The notes under the pieces: generated by a model
The model's input: the letters and a program-made list of their open reading frames with translations, nothing else
Told to the model about the DNA's origin: nothing
Databases searched by the model: none
Translations under genes and position numbers: made by a program
In this document: piece after piece, positions 15,812 to 24,681 of the stretch
Layout of the letters: every line of letters begins with the position of its first letter
Position numbering within the stretch: the stretch's first letter is position 1
Origin: Cupriavidus metallidurans CH34
GTDB lineage: Bacteria > Pseudomonadota > Gammaproteobacteria > Burkholderiales > Burkholderiaceae
Length of the DNA: 64,000 nucleotides
Assembly: GCF_000196015.1 (NCBI RefSeq)
Contig: NC_007973.1
Span: 620,001 to 684,000 of the forward strand
Reading direction: 5' to 3'

Positions 15812-18800
15812 TCAGGTCTCCGCGTTCTCGCAGATCTCCAGGAAAATCTCTATCGGCATGGGGCGGCCGATAGCGTAGCCCTGCGCATAGTCGACGCCAA
15901 TCGCGCGCAGCACGCACAGCGTGGCTTCGTCCTCGACCCATTCGGCCACCGTGCGCACCCCGAGCCGGTGGCCGATGTCGTTGATCGAGCTGACGATCTC
16001 GCGATCCACTACGTTATCGGCCAGGTTGCGGATGAAGCTGCCGTCGATCTTCAGGTAGTCCACCGGGAACTGCTTCAGGTACGCGAACGACGACAGCCCC
16101 GAGCCGAAGTCGTCCAGCGCCACGGTGCAGCCGGCGTGGCGCATCTCCTTCAGCAGGCGGCTGGCGGCGGTCATGTTGTGGATCAGCGCGGTTTCGGTGA
16201 TTTCCAGCAGCAGGCGCTCCGCGGGCAGCATCGAATCTTCCAGCGTGGTGTGCAGGAATGGCAGCAGGAACGGTTCACCGAGCGAGTTGGCAGACAGGTT
16301 GATCGACACCACCAGATCCGGCACCCGCGCCAGCCGTTCGCCGAACTGGTGAAGCACGTTGCGGATCACCCAGCGGTCGACATGGCCCATCAGGTCGTAG
16401 CGTTCGGCCGCGGGGATAAACGCGCCGGGCATGATCAGCGTGCCCTGTTCATCGACCATCCGCACCAGCACTTCCACGTGGCGCGCGTGCTCCGTCTCGG
16501 GCTGCAGCGGTTGGATTTCCTGCACGTACAGGCGGAAGCGGTTGGCCTCCAGCGCCGAGTGAATGCCCGCCGCCACCTCGAGTTCGCGATGGTGGCGCCT
16601 GGCATCGCTTTCGTCGCGGCGATAGACCGATACGCGGTTGCGGCCTGCTGCCTTGGCGGCGTAGCAGGCCACGTCGGCACGGCTCATCAACTCGCTGACC
16701 GGTGGCGCGTCGGCGTCGATCGCGGCAATGCCGATGCTGGCGCCCACGTCATAGACGCGCCCTTCCCACGGAAAGCGGCGCTCGCGGATCGCGTTGATAA
16801 CTTTCTGGCAGACCTGTTCGGCGTGGTCGATGCTGCAATCCTTGAGCAGCAGCGCGAACTCGTCGCCCCCGAGGCGCGCCAGCAGATCGTCGGGGCGTAC
16901 ATGGTGGCGGATCACGTAGCCAAGCTCGCGCAGCAGCACGTCCCCGGCCCCGTGGCCGGCCGTGTCGTTGACGATCTTGAAGCGGTCCAGATCGATGAAG
17001 CAGAGCGCGGTGCGGTGTCCGAGCAGGCGCGCCTGCTCGCACGCCTCGCGCAGGCGCTTTTCGAACCAGGCCCGGTTGGGCAGCCCGGTCAGGGCGTCGT
17101 GGGTGGCCGAGTGGGCCAGTTCGCGCTGCATCGCGCGCGACGAGGTGATGTCCTGGAACACGAGCACCGCGCCCAGCACGCCGCCATCGTTGGTCAGCAC
17201 TGGCGCGGCGGAGTCCTGCACGTCGTGCCGCTCGCCGGTCAGGCTCTGCAGCACCGCACCTTCCTGCAGGTAGGCGGGGCGCAGCGTTTCCAGGCATTGC
17301 TCGACCGGGCTCGGGATCGTGAGTCCGGTGATCTCGTCGACGATGCGGAACACCTGGTCGAGCGGCTGGCCCATCGCGGCATCCAGACTCCAGCCCGTAA
17401 GCTGTTCGGCGATCGGGTTCATGAACGTAACGCGCATCACGCGGTCCGTGCAGATCACGGCGTCGCCGATCGAGCGCAGCGTGATCTGCAGCCGTTCCTT
17501 CTCCTCGAACAGCGCGCGTGTCAGCGTGCGTTGCTCGGTGATGTCCCAGTTCGTGCCGACCAGCGAGTGGGCGGTGCCGTCCTCGTGGCGCGAGATCATG
17601 GCCATGGCGCGCACATGCCGGGTCTCGCCGGCGGGGCGAACGATGCGGTATTCGGTATCGAACCGGCGCGCGCCGCGGATGGCCTGGCGCATCTCCGAAC
17701 TGACTCGGCTGACATCCTCGGGATGGATCTTCGCGATCCACTCGGCCAGCGAAGGCGGCCCGAGCTCCATATCCGTGCCGTGCAGCGCATACATGCGCGC
17801 GTCCCACGTGATGGCCGCCGTATTGAAGTCCCATTCCCAGATGCCGACGCCACCGGCCTCGACGGCAAGCTGTGTGCGGCGGGTCTGTGCCTCGAGTTGT
17901 TCCTGGGCCAGCTTGCGCGTGTGAATGTCCTCGATCTGGGCGATGAAATGCCGGGGCTCGCCCGAGTGCTCGTCGCGCACCAGCGAGACCGCCAGCAGCG
18001 CCCACAGGTAGTGGCCCTGTTTGTGCCGGTAACGTTTCTCGAGCCGGTATGCGTCGATCTCGCCCGTCAGGAGCCGGTCGAGCTGGCTCAGGTCGGCGGC
18101 GAGGTCCTCGGGGTGGGTCATGACCTGGAACGGCAGGTCGCGCAGTTCCTCGGCGCTGTAGCCGAGCAGGTCCATCATCGCGCGATTGACCAGTTGCCAC
18201 TTGCCATCGAGCCCGACCAATGCCATGCCGATGGCCGAATGTTCGAGCGCCTGCCGGAAGCGGCGTTCGCTACTGCGCAGCTCGGCCCGGCCATTGCGGT
18301 TCTGCTCGGTCATGAACGCGATGCAGATCGGGAAGACCAGGATCAGCGCGCCTGACAGCGGCGTGGCACGCGAGGCCAGGAACTGCATGCCGCCCAGATG
18401 CGCGATGCCCTCCAGAGCCAGCGCCGACACAAGTGTCAGCAGCGCCGTGGCGAACGGATTGCTGGCCAGCGCCACAATGACCAACGGCAGCGACATCACG
18501 ACGAACGGCTCATGGCCGGCCACGATCGCGCCCGTGCCGATCGCCATGCACAGCACGAACAGTGCAATCAGGCGGAGCAGCATCGGGCGGCGGAGCGCAG
18601 CCTGCACGCGCTCGCGCGAGATCGACACCATAAGCGGCAACAGCATCACCATGCCGATGGCGCCGGCGTTCCACCACGCCCACCACACGCGCGGGAACTG
18701 GGTGCCGTATGCGGTGGCCAGCACGGCGGCGCCGGGCACGCCGCTGATGGCCGGCCCGAGCGTGGCCGCCACGCCGATCGTGAGCGCGAAGGTGGCCAGC

Positions 18801-19177
18801 GGGCCGGTGCGTGCGAGGGTGCCACTGCCGGACATCAGCCGCAGCAGCATGGCCATGCCGCCGATCTCGAGCAGGTTCGCCCCGGCCAGCAGCAGCGCCA
18901 CGCCAGCCGTGTGGTCGGCCAGCAGGTTGGCGAGGACGTCTGCTGCCAGCATCGACGCGAGCAGTGCCGGCGCTTCCTGTCGGGGGCGGTGCAGCAGCAG
19001 GCCCAGCCCGAAGGCGTTGCCCATCCACAGCATGGCGCCGGTGCCGGGCTGCCGGCCCAGCCAGATCCCCGCTGTCGCCAGCGCGAAGTAGCCCACGGCG
19101 GCCAGCAGCAGGCCCCAGCGGGCAGCCGGCACAGGTATTGGGAGGGTGGAACGGGTCGCGGCCGTCTCAGGCGTCAT
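15812..19177 (-). CDS. Membrane-bound MASE1-PAS-GGDEF-EAL cyclic-di-GMP enzyme
   Basis: The 1121-residue protein has, in order, a MASE1 integral-membrane sensor (about eight helices, residues 20-305), PAS domains near 315-430 (SAIGMALVGLDGKWQLVNRAMMD, in part), 440-560 and 565-685, a GGDEF domain near 700-860 and an EAL domain near 870-1115. The diguanylate cyclase signature is intact (LGGDEFALLL). In the EAL domain the name motif reads EVL, but other catalytic and metal positions look kept (INLSANS, EITETALI, DDFGSGLSSFAYL, KIDGSFI, and E of VAEWVED). It could make or degrade c-di-GMP, or both under sensor control. The ligand of MASE1 is unknown. It is monocistronic with its own terminator. 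Confidence 0.92.
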   Translation of the reverse strand: MTPETAATRSTLPIPVPAARWGLLLAAVGYFALATAGIWLGRQPGTGAMLWMGNAFGLGLLLHRPRQEAPALLASMLAADVLANLLADHTAGVALLLAGANLLEIGGMAMLLRLMSGSGTLARTGPLATFALTIGVAATLGPAISGVPGAAVLATAYGTQFPRVWWAWWNAGAIGMVMLLPLMVSISRERVQAALRRPMLLRLIALFVLCMAIGTGAIVAGHEPFVVMSLPLVIVALASNPFATALLTLVSALALEGIAHLGGMQFLASRATPLSGALILVFPICIAFMTEQNRNGRAELRSSERRFRQALEHSAIGMALVGLDGKWQLVNRAMMDLLGYSAEELRDLPFQVMTHPEDLAADLSQLDRLLTGEIDAYRLEKRYRHKQGHYLWALLAVSLVRDEHSGEPRHFIAQIEDIHTRKLAQEQLEAQTRRTQLAVEAGGVGIWEWDFNTAAITWDARMYALHGTDMELGPPSLAEWIAKIHPEDVSRVSSEMRQAIRGARRFDTEYRIVRPAGETRHVRAMAMISRHEDGTAHSLVGTNWDITEQRTLTRALFEEKERLQITLRSIGDAVICTDRVMRVTFMNPIAEQLTGWSLDAAMGQPLDQVFRIVDEITGLTIPSPVEQCLETLRPAYLQEGAVLQSLTGERHDVQDSAAPVLTNDGGVLGAVLVFQDITSSRAMQRELAHSATHDALTGLPNRAWFEKRLREACEQARLLGHRTALCFIDLDRFKIVNDTAGHGAGDVLLRELGYVIRHHVRPDDLLARLGGDEFALLLKDCSIDHAEQVCQKVINAIRERRFPWEGRVYDVGASIGIAAIDADAPPVSELMSRADVACYAAKAAGRNRVSVYRRDESDARRHHRELEVAAGIHSALEANRFRLYVQEIQPLQPETEHARHVEVLVRMVDEQGTLIMPGAFIPAAERYDLMGHVDRWVIRNVLHQFGERLARVPDLVVSINLSANSLGEPFLLPFLHTTLEDSMLPAERLLLEITETALIHNMTAASRLLKEMRHAGCTVALDDFGSGLSSFAYLKQFPVDYLKIDGSFIRNLADNVVDREIVSSINDIGHRLGVRTVAEWVEDEATLCVLRAIGVDYAQGYAIGRPMPIEIFLEICENAET

Positions 19178-19454
19178 CTTTCTCGCTATCCGGGGGCGCA
19201 GGCGCCGGGCATTGCCGGTATGGGTGCGATGGTCGGACCCTGCCCAGCGTATGGCGCACTTTATTCCCGCCGGGTGGAATCCAAGCGGAAATAAAGAGGG
19301 TTTGCCGAGGCTTTGTTTGGGGTGGCGTCCGCGGCGGAAGTTTGGTATGGGCGCGAATTGCGGCGATTACCTCATGCGTAATCGCATCGCTTCGGGCGGG
19401 CGACGATCATGCAGACATACCGCATCACAACCCGCAGACATCAAGGAGCGCAAC

Positions 19455-19856
19455 ATGACCGAAATCGCCGCCAACATCGCCAACGTCGCCCTGACCGATC
19501 TGGCCGACCGCTATCTCGCCGCCTGGAACGAAACCGACGCAGCCCGTCGCCGCGACCTGATTGGCCGCGCCTGGACCGAGTCAGCGGTCTACGTCGATCC
19601 GCTGATGCGCGGCGAGGGCCACGCGGGCATCGACGCGATGATCGCCGGAGTGCAAGCCCGCTTCCCCGGCTTCCAGTTCCGCCGCGTCACGCCGGTGGAC
19701 GCGCATGGCGAGCACATGCGTTTCACCTGGGAACTGGGCCCAGCCGGCGAAGCCGCGCTGGTGGTCGGCACCGACTTTGCGACGGTTTCGGCCGACGGGC
19801 GGCTCAAGGGCATGACCGGCTTCATCGACCGGGCGCCGGCCGGGCTGGCCGGGTGA
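19455..19856 (+). CDS. SnoaL/NTF2-like small protein
   Basis: The 133-residue protein has the cone-shaped NTF2/SnoaL-like pattern: a helix with YLAAWNETDAARRRDLI, then WTESAVYVDPLMRGEGHAGIDAMI, and C-terminal strands with FTWELGP. Such proteins act as small isomerases or hydrolases or simply bind hydrophobic ligands; nothing here fixes a reaction. The start is chosen at the ATG that follows AAGGAG by six bases. It stands alone between a divergent GGDEF/EAL gene and the cytochrome/molybdenum hydroxylase operon, 166 bases before the latter. Confidence 0.8.
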   Translation: MTEIAANIANVALTDLADRYLAAWNETDAARRRDLIGRAWTESAVYVDPLMRGEGHAGIDAMIAGVQARFPGFQFRRVTPVDAHGEHMRFTWELGPAGEAALVVGTDFATVSADGRLKGMTGFIDRAPAGLAG

Positions 19857-20022
19857 GCGAGTCATCCCGCTGACGCGCTTCCCTTTCCCATCCTTTCCAT
19901 CATTGGGAGAGGGGAGCAACTTCCCCCACTCGCCACCATCCCGCTTCGTCTGTACCATCGCGCACGGAACATCCGGCACGCAGCCGCTCCAATCAGCCCG
20001 GCGGCTTCAGAGGGGGGTACCG

Positions 20023-20901
20023 ATGGACGTCAAACGTTTCTACCGGATTGCCAGTTCGGCGGCGGTCGCATTCATCGTATTCGTGGTGATCGCGGTGGGC
20101 AGCACGTACTGGTGGGGCGGGCGCAAGCTCGTGCGCAAGATCGACGTGGCGGTGCAGCCGGTGACCTTCCCGACGGATGCCGGGGCGGTTGAGCACGGCA
20201 AGTACCTCTACGAATCGCGCGGATGCATGGATTGCCACGGTGCCAACGGCGCGGGCAAACAGGTGTTTGACGAAGCCAATGGCCTGCGCGTGCGTGCTCC
20301 CGACATCACGCGGGGCAACTCCGACATCGAAAAATATCAGCTGCGTGACTGGGATCTGGCGATCCGTCACGGCGTGGCGCCTTCCGGGCGTCCGCTGCTG
20401 ATCATGCCGAGTGAGGACTACAACCGGCTTTCCGATAGCGACTTCGGGGCGCTCGTTGCCTACGTCCGCAGCCTTCCTGCCGGGGGCGGCCAGCCGGCCG
20501 ACATCCGTCTGCCGTGGTTCATCCAGGGCCTGTACGGCGCCGGGGTGGTCAAGGATGCGGCCGAGAAGATCGACCACAGCCTGCCACCGTCGCCACCGAT
20601 CGCGGCTGCCGTGAATGCGCAGTACGGCGCCTACGTCGCCAATTCCTGCAAGGGGTGCCACGGCGCCACGCTGCGTGGCGGTAACATCCCCGGGGCGCCG
20701 CCCGACTGGCCGGCCGCCGCCGACCTGCGCCCGTCCGGCGCGATGAAGACGTATCCGCAGGCGGACCAGTTCGTCGCCATGATGCGCAGCGGCAAACGGC
20801 CCGATGGCAGCGAGGTGAGCCGCGTGATGCCGTTCGGCGCGTTCGCGAAGATGAACGATACCGATCTCAATGCGCTGTATCTGTTCCTCGCCGGGAAATA
20901 A
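20023..20901 (+). CDS. Membrane-anchored diheme cytochrome c
   Basis: The 292-residue protein has an uncleaved N-terminal anchor (residues about 13-33), then two cytochrome c domains with heme motifs CMDCH (C68, C71, H72) and CKGCH (C209, C212, H213). Each is followed by Met-containing segments (LLIMPSEDY, SRVMPFGAF) that can supply the sixth ligand. It precedes the Fe-S and molybdopterin subunits of an aldehyde/isoquinoline-oxidase-type enzyme and probably takes electrons from them to the respiratory chain on the periplasmic side. The start is the ATG after an AGAGGGGGG ribosome site. In related clusters the cytochrome gene often comes last; here it is first. Confidence 0.88.
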   Translation: MDVKRFYRIASSAAVAFIVFVVIAVGSTYWWGGRKLVRKIDVAVQPVTFPTDAGAVEHGKYLYESRGCMDCHGANGAGKQVFDEANGLRVRAPDITRGNSDIEKYQLRDWDLAIRHGVAPSGRPLLIMPSEDYNRLSDSDFGALVAYVRSLPAGGGQPADIRLPWFIQGLYGAGVVKDAAEKIDHSLPPSPPIAAAVNAQYGAYVANSCKGCHGATLRGGNIPGAPPDWPAAADLRPSGAMKTYPQADQFVAMMRSGKRPDGSEVSRVMPFGAFAKMNDTDLNALYLFLAGK

Positions 20902-21063
20902 TCCCGCTTTCGGTGCGCGCTGCCCGGTGTGAGCGGCGCTGCGCAAGTTTTTTCCGTTTGCACTATGCTCCTCGGGTCTGCCGGCCTGGCCAGCCCCCGT
21001 GTCGCCAGGCCCGGCGGTAGATCGAACAACCGACTGGGCAATGCACCCAAGGAGTTTCCCCCG

Positions 21064-21522
21064 ATGACTTCCCTCACCATCAACGGCAAGACCGTGGAGG
21101 TGGACGCCGATCCGTCCACGCCGCTGCTGTGGGCCCTGCGCGATAACCTCGGCATGACTGGCACCAAGTTCGGCTGCGGCATGGCCTCGTGCGGCGCCTG
21201 CACGGTCCATATCAACGGCACGGCCACGCGTAGCTGCGTGATGCCGATTTCCGGCACCGCCGGCAGCAAGATCACCACGATCGAGGCGATGGGCGACGAC
21301 AAGGTCGGCCGCGCAGTGCTGGCCGCCTGGCTCAAGCACGACGTCGCGCAATGCGGCTACTGCCAGAACGGCCAGGTCATGAGCGCGGTGGGTCTGCTGC
21401 GCAGCAAACCACGGCCGACTGACGCCGACATCGACCAGGCCATGGCCGGCAACGTCTGCCGCTGTGGCACCTATCAACGGATTCGCGCGGCCATCAAGGA
21501 CGCAGCGCACGCCATCGCCTGA
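21064..21522 (+). CDS. Molybdenum hydroxylase small subunit, two [2Fe-2S] clusters (IorA-like)
   Basis: The 152-residue protein is the electron-transfer subunit of a xanthine-oxidase-family enzyme. The plant-ferredoxin-type cluster is seen as CGMASCGAC plus a later Cys (RSCVM), and the second cluster as CGYCQNG with CRCGTY in the helical C-terminal half. The length equals that of isoquinoline 1-oxidoreductase alpha subunits. The ATG follows an AAGGAG site. The large subunit starts nine bases after its stop. A 160-base gap before it contains no gene, so an internal promoter between cytochrome and this gene is possible. Confidence 0.93.
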   Translation: MTSLTINGKTVEVDADPSTPLLWALRDNLGMTGTKFGCGMASCGACTVHINGTATRSCVMPISGTAGSKITTIEAMGDDKVGRAVLAAWLKHDVAQCGYCQNGQVMSAVGLLRSKPRPTDADIDQAMAGNVCRCGTYQRIRAAIKDAAHAIA

Positions 21523-21531
21523 GGAGCCAAC

Positions 21532-23784
21532 ATGCGAATTCGTGGGATTGAAGCACTGGCCGGCGGCAGCGGCGCAGCGGTGAAAACTGGCGATGCCGTG
21601 GCGCCGCTGACGCGCCGTGGCTTCCTCAAACTGACCGGCATGGCCGGTGGCGGGCTGGCGCTCGGCATCGGTAGCGTCGTGGAATCGGCCCATGCGCAGG
21701 GTGCGGCCAAGCCGGCTTCCTCGCCGCAGGCCTTTCTGCAGATCGCGCCGGACAACACCGTGACGGTTGCCGTGAACCGGCTCGAATTCGGCCAGGGCGT
21801 GCACACCGCGCTGCCGATGGCGCTGGCCGAGGAGCTCGACGTCGACTGGAAGAACGTGCGCGCGATCCTGGCGCCGGCAGGCGATCCTTACAAGGACCCG
21901 ATGTTCGGCATCCAGATGACCGGCGGCTCCACGGCGGTCAATCATTCGTTCGAACAGTACCGCGAGCTGGGCGCGCGGGCGCGCGCGATGCTGATCGCCG
22001 CGGCGGCCCAGCAGTGGAAGGTGGACCCGGCAAGCTGCGCGACGTCGCTCGGCGTGGTGACTTCGGGCGCCAACCGCGCCACGTATGGCGAATTGGCGCA
22101 GGCCGCCATGGCGCAGCCGGTGCCGGCGCAGGTCAAGCTCAAGGACCCGGCGCAGTTCCGCATCGTCGGCAAGCCGACGCCGCGCCTGGATGCCGCTTCC
22201 AAGCTGCATGGCGATGGCGTGTTCGGGCTGGACGTGAAGCTCAAGGATATGAAGGTGGCCGTGGTGGCCCATCCGCCGCGCTTCGGTGGCAAGGTCAAGT
22301 CGTTCAATGCGGACAAGGCGCGCAAGATCAAGGGCGTGGCCGATGTCTTCCTGGTGCCCGTCGATCGTGGTGGCACCGGCGTGGCGGTGGTGGCCGATGG
22401 CTACTGGCCGGCGAAGACCGCGCGCGAGGCACTGGAAATCGTCTGGGAAGACGCAGGCTCGAAGGTCAGTTCGGCGGCGCTGTTCGATGAGTACAGCAAG
22501 CTGGCCGCGCAGCCGGGCACCGTGGCCAGGGCGCTGGAAGGCGGCAACATCGACACGGCGCTGTCCGGCGCCGCGAAGGTGATCGAGGCCGAGTACCGCG
22601 TGCCGTACCTGGCCCATGCGCCGATGGAACCGTTGAACTGCACGATGCAGGCCGAGATCGCCGCGAACAAGGCCACGGCCGTCAAGGTGTGGGTGGGCTC
22701 GCAGTTCCAGACCATCGACCAGGCCGCGATCGCCCGCACGCTGGGGCTCACGCCGGACAAGGTCACGCTCAACACGATGATGGCGGGCGGCGGCTTCGGA
22801 CGCCGTGCCGTACCGACTTCCGACTATCTGGTGGAATCGGCCAACGTGATGCGTAGCTGGATCGCCGCTGGCCACACCGAACCGCTCAAGGTGATGTGGA
22901 GCCGTGAGGACGACATCAAGGGTGGCTACTACCGTCCGCTGCACGTGCACCGCGCGCGCGTCGGTGTGGACGCGCAAGGCAAGGTGGTGGGTTGGCAGCA
23001 TACGATCGTCGGCCAGTCGATCATCACCGGCACGCCGTTCGAGCCGATGATGGTCAAGAACGGCGTCGATGCGACCATGGTCGAGGGCATCATCGAAAAC
23101 GACTACGGCCTGCCGCTGCAGCTGAACGTGCATCACCCGAAGACCGATGTGCCCGTACTCTGGTGGCGCTCCGTGGGCAACACGCACACGGCGTTCGTCA
23201 AGGAAACGCTGGCCGACGAGATGGCCACTGCCGCCAAGCAGGACCCCGTGGCATGGCGCATGGCGCGGCTCGACGAGAAGGCGCACGCACGTCATCGCGC
23301 GGCGCTCCAGCTTGCCGTGGACAAGTCGGGCTACGGCAAGAAGAAATTGCCCAAGGGACACGCCTGGGGCGTGGCCGTGCATGAATCGTTCGGCTCGGTG
23401 GTGGCGTACGTGGTCGACGTGTCGATCGAGAAGGGCCAGCCGAAGGTGCACCGCGTCACGGCGGGTGTGCATGCCAACCGCGTGGTCAACCCGCTGACCG
23501 CGGAAGCCCAGGTCCAGGGCGGCTGCGTGTTCGGCATATCGATGACCAAGCCCGGGTTTGCGATCGAGATCGAGAACGGCGTGGTGAAGAACAGCAACTT
23601 CCCCGACTATCCGCCTCCCCGCATTACCGATGCGCCAGTGGTGGACGTGTTCTTCGTGCCGTCGAACGACAACCCGACCGGGCTCGGCGAGCCGGGCGTT
23701 CCGGCGATCTCGCCGGCGATCGCCAACGCGCTGTTCCGGCTGACGGGCAAGCGTCAGCGTCAGATGCCGTTTGTGCTGACCTGA
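21532..23784 (+). CDS. Molybdenum hydroxylase large subunit, Tat-exported (IorB-like)
   Basis: The 750-residue protein carries a Tat signal (LTRRGFLKLTGMAGGGLALG, residues about 26-45) and the molybdopterin-binding fold of the aldehyde oxidase/xanthine dehydrogenase family in its isoquinoline-oxidoreductase form (large subunits of 700-780 residues with a duplicated N-terminal domain). Motifs include MMAGGGFGRR near residue 421 at the cofactor and GLGEPGVPAISPAIANA near the C-terminus, where the E is the expected catalytic glutamate. With the Fe-S subunit and cytochrome c it should form a periplasmic oxidase of an aldehyde or N-heterocycle. The substrate cannot be told from sequence. No MoCo-insertion chaperone gene is adjacent. 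Confidence 0.92.
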   Translation: MRIRGIEALAGGSGAAVKTGDAVAPLTRRGFLKLTGMAGGGLALGIGSVVESAHAQGAAKPASSPQAFLQIAPDNTVTVAVNRLEFGQGVHTALPMALAEELDVDWKNVRAILAPAGDPYKDPMFGIQMTGGSTAVNHSFEQYRELGARARAMLIAAAAQQWKVDPASCATSLGVVTSGANRATYGELAQAAMAQPVPAQVKLKDPAQFRIVGKPTPRLDAASKLHGDGVFGLDVKLKDMKVAVVAHPPRFGGKVKSFNADKARKIKGVADVFLVPVDRGGTGVAVVADGYWPAKTAREALEIVWEDAGSKVSSAALFDEYSKLAAQPGTVARALEGGNIDTALSGAAKVIEAEYRVPYLAHAPMEPLNCTMQAEIAANKATAVKVWVGSQFQTIDQAAIARTLGLTPDKVTLNTMMAGGGFGRRAVPTSDYLVESANVMRSWIAAGHTEPLKVMWSREDDIKGGYYRPLHVHRARVGVDAQGKVVGWQHTIVGQSIITGTPFEPMMVKNGVDATMVEGIIENDYGLPLQLNVHHPKTDVPVLWWRSVGNTHTAFVKETLADEMATAAKQDPVAWRMARLDEKAHARHRAALQLAVDKSGYGKKKLPKGHAWGVAVHESFGSVVAYVVDVSIEKGQPKVHRVTAGVHANRVVNPLTAEAQVQGGCVFGISMTKPGFAIEIENGVVKNSNFPDYPPPRITDAPVVDVFFVPSNDNPTGLGEPGVPAISPAIANALFRLTGKRQRQMPFVLT

Positions 23785-23786
23785 GC

Positions 23787-23825
23787 GTTTGCGCGTTTGC
23801 GTGTTTGCGTTAAGGTGGGTTTGCG
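23787..23825 (+). repeat. Short octamer-phased GTTTGCG repeat
   Basis: GTTTGCG occurs at 23787, 23795, 23803 and 23819, so the copies are in register with an 8-base period and one degenerate unit between the third and fourth. It starts two bases after the stop codon of the molybdenum subunit. Probably a simple-sequence expansion in non-coding DNA. Confidence 0.5.
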
Positions 23826-23857
23826 CCCCCGCTCCTACAAATGGGAGCGGGGGCGCA
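23822..23857. terminator. Strong hairpin between convergent genes, likely bidirectional terminator
   Basis: TGCGCCCCCGCTCC and its exact complement form a 14-base perfect stem with an 8-base loop. It lies midway between the molybdenum hydroxylase operon and the convergent anti-sigma gene. Neither side carries a proper T-run, so intrinsic termination would be weak; it may instead stabilise 3' ends. Confidence 0.55.
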
Positions 23858-23880
23858 CAACACGAGCAATCCCACGGCTC

Positions 23881-24681
23881 CTAGCGTTCCACTCCCCCTT
23901 CCGCATTCCTCCACGCCTGCACGAACGCGCGCAGGTCGCCGGCCGAGGCATCGGTCACGGCCCAGTAGCGCATGCCGTGCGCGCTCCAGGTTTCGATCTG
24001 GTAGCCCTGGCGTTCCCGTTCCCCCAGTGCCCCCGAGTTGTTGCCCGGTATGACGAACACGTCGATCGGATGCTGGTTGCGCCGGTAGACGATGACCGCC
24101 ACACGCTGACCGTCGACGTAATCGAGCCGTCCGCCTACCAGCGGAAATCCTGCCGCGCCCAGGTCGCGCACGTCGGGCGCGTAGTCGATGCGGCCGTTGA
24201 ACCAGGGTTTGACCGTGTGCTGGTCCGACGACACGACGTCGATCGCGCGATTCGAGATCAGGCCACGCACGTGGCTGGCGACGATCGCGTTCGCGGTCAG
24301 GTCACCCTCCGACGGCTGCTGATTGAACTGGAACAGGCTCAGTCCTACGGCCGCAGCCGTGATCGTGGCCAGTGCGGCGTTGACGGCGGGCGACCATGTG
24401 AACCAACTGCGCCAGCCCGCGGGCTCGGCAGCGCCAGAGTCGACAAATCCGGGCTCGGCGGGGGCGGGTAGCGATGCCAGGATGCGCGCGCGCAGATCGG
24501 CTGGCGCGCGATGGTATGCCGCGCCATGACGGGTGGCCGCGCGCAGTGCCTGCAGGTTGCGCAGGCTGTCGACGCACGACTCGCAATCCTCGAGGTGGCG
24601 TTCCAGACGCACGCTGTCGGCCGCGCCGACTTCGCCATCGGCGCAGGCCTGCAGCAGGTTGCGGGCGTCATTGCAGTCCAT
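23881..24681 (-). CDS. Anti-sigma factor with zinc-finger (ZAS) N-terminus
   Basis: The 266-residue protein starts with the cytoplasmic anti-sigma zinc motif H29-x3-C33-x2-C36 (HLEDCESC), followed by a single membrane helix near residues 100-118 and a periplasmic C-terminal domain of about 140 residues that ends in a segment resembling other anti-sigma regulators (YRRNQHPIDVFV, GYQIETWSAHGMRYWAVTD). It should bind and hold the ECF sigma factor encoded just upstream and release it on a redox, metal or envelope signal. The ATG overlaps the sigma gene by 14 bases, which couples their synthesis. The nature of the signal is unknown. Confidence 0.9.
   Translation of the reverse strand: MDCNDARNLLQACADGEVGAADSVRLERHLEDCESCVDSLRNLQALRAATRHGAAYHRAPADLRARILASLPAPAEPGFVDSGAAEPAGWRSWFTWSPAVNAALATITAAAVGLSLFQFNQQPSEGDLTANAIVASHVRGLISNRAIDVVSSDQHTVKPWFNGRIDYAPDVRDLGAAGFPLVGGRLDYVDGQRVAVIVYRRNQHPIDVFVIPGNNSGALGERERQGYQIETWSAHGMRYWAVTDASAGDLRAFVQAWRNAEGGVER

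Noticed and set aside
15767..18355. Long open frame (862 codons) on the plus strand opposite the MASE1-PAS-GGDEF-EAL gene
   Set aside because: Composition is dominated by Ala, Arg, Val, His and Gln, with no domain; it is an antisense shadow of a well-supported gene with strong third-position GC.
19241..19268. GGGAATA on the minus strand ahead of the GGDEF/EAL gene as another ECF promoter
   Set aside because: The base pattern 16 bases downstream is GGCAG, not GGTAT, so the -10 part is missing.
19993..23472. Open frame of 1159 codons on the minus strand opposite the cytochrome/molybdenum hydroxylase operon
   Set aside because: His/Arg/Ala-rich and spans three genuine genes and their ribosome sites; antisense artefact.
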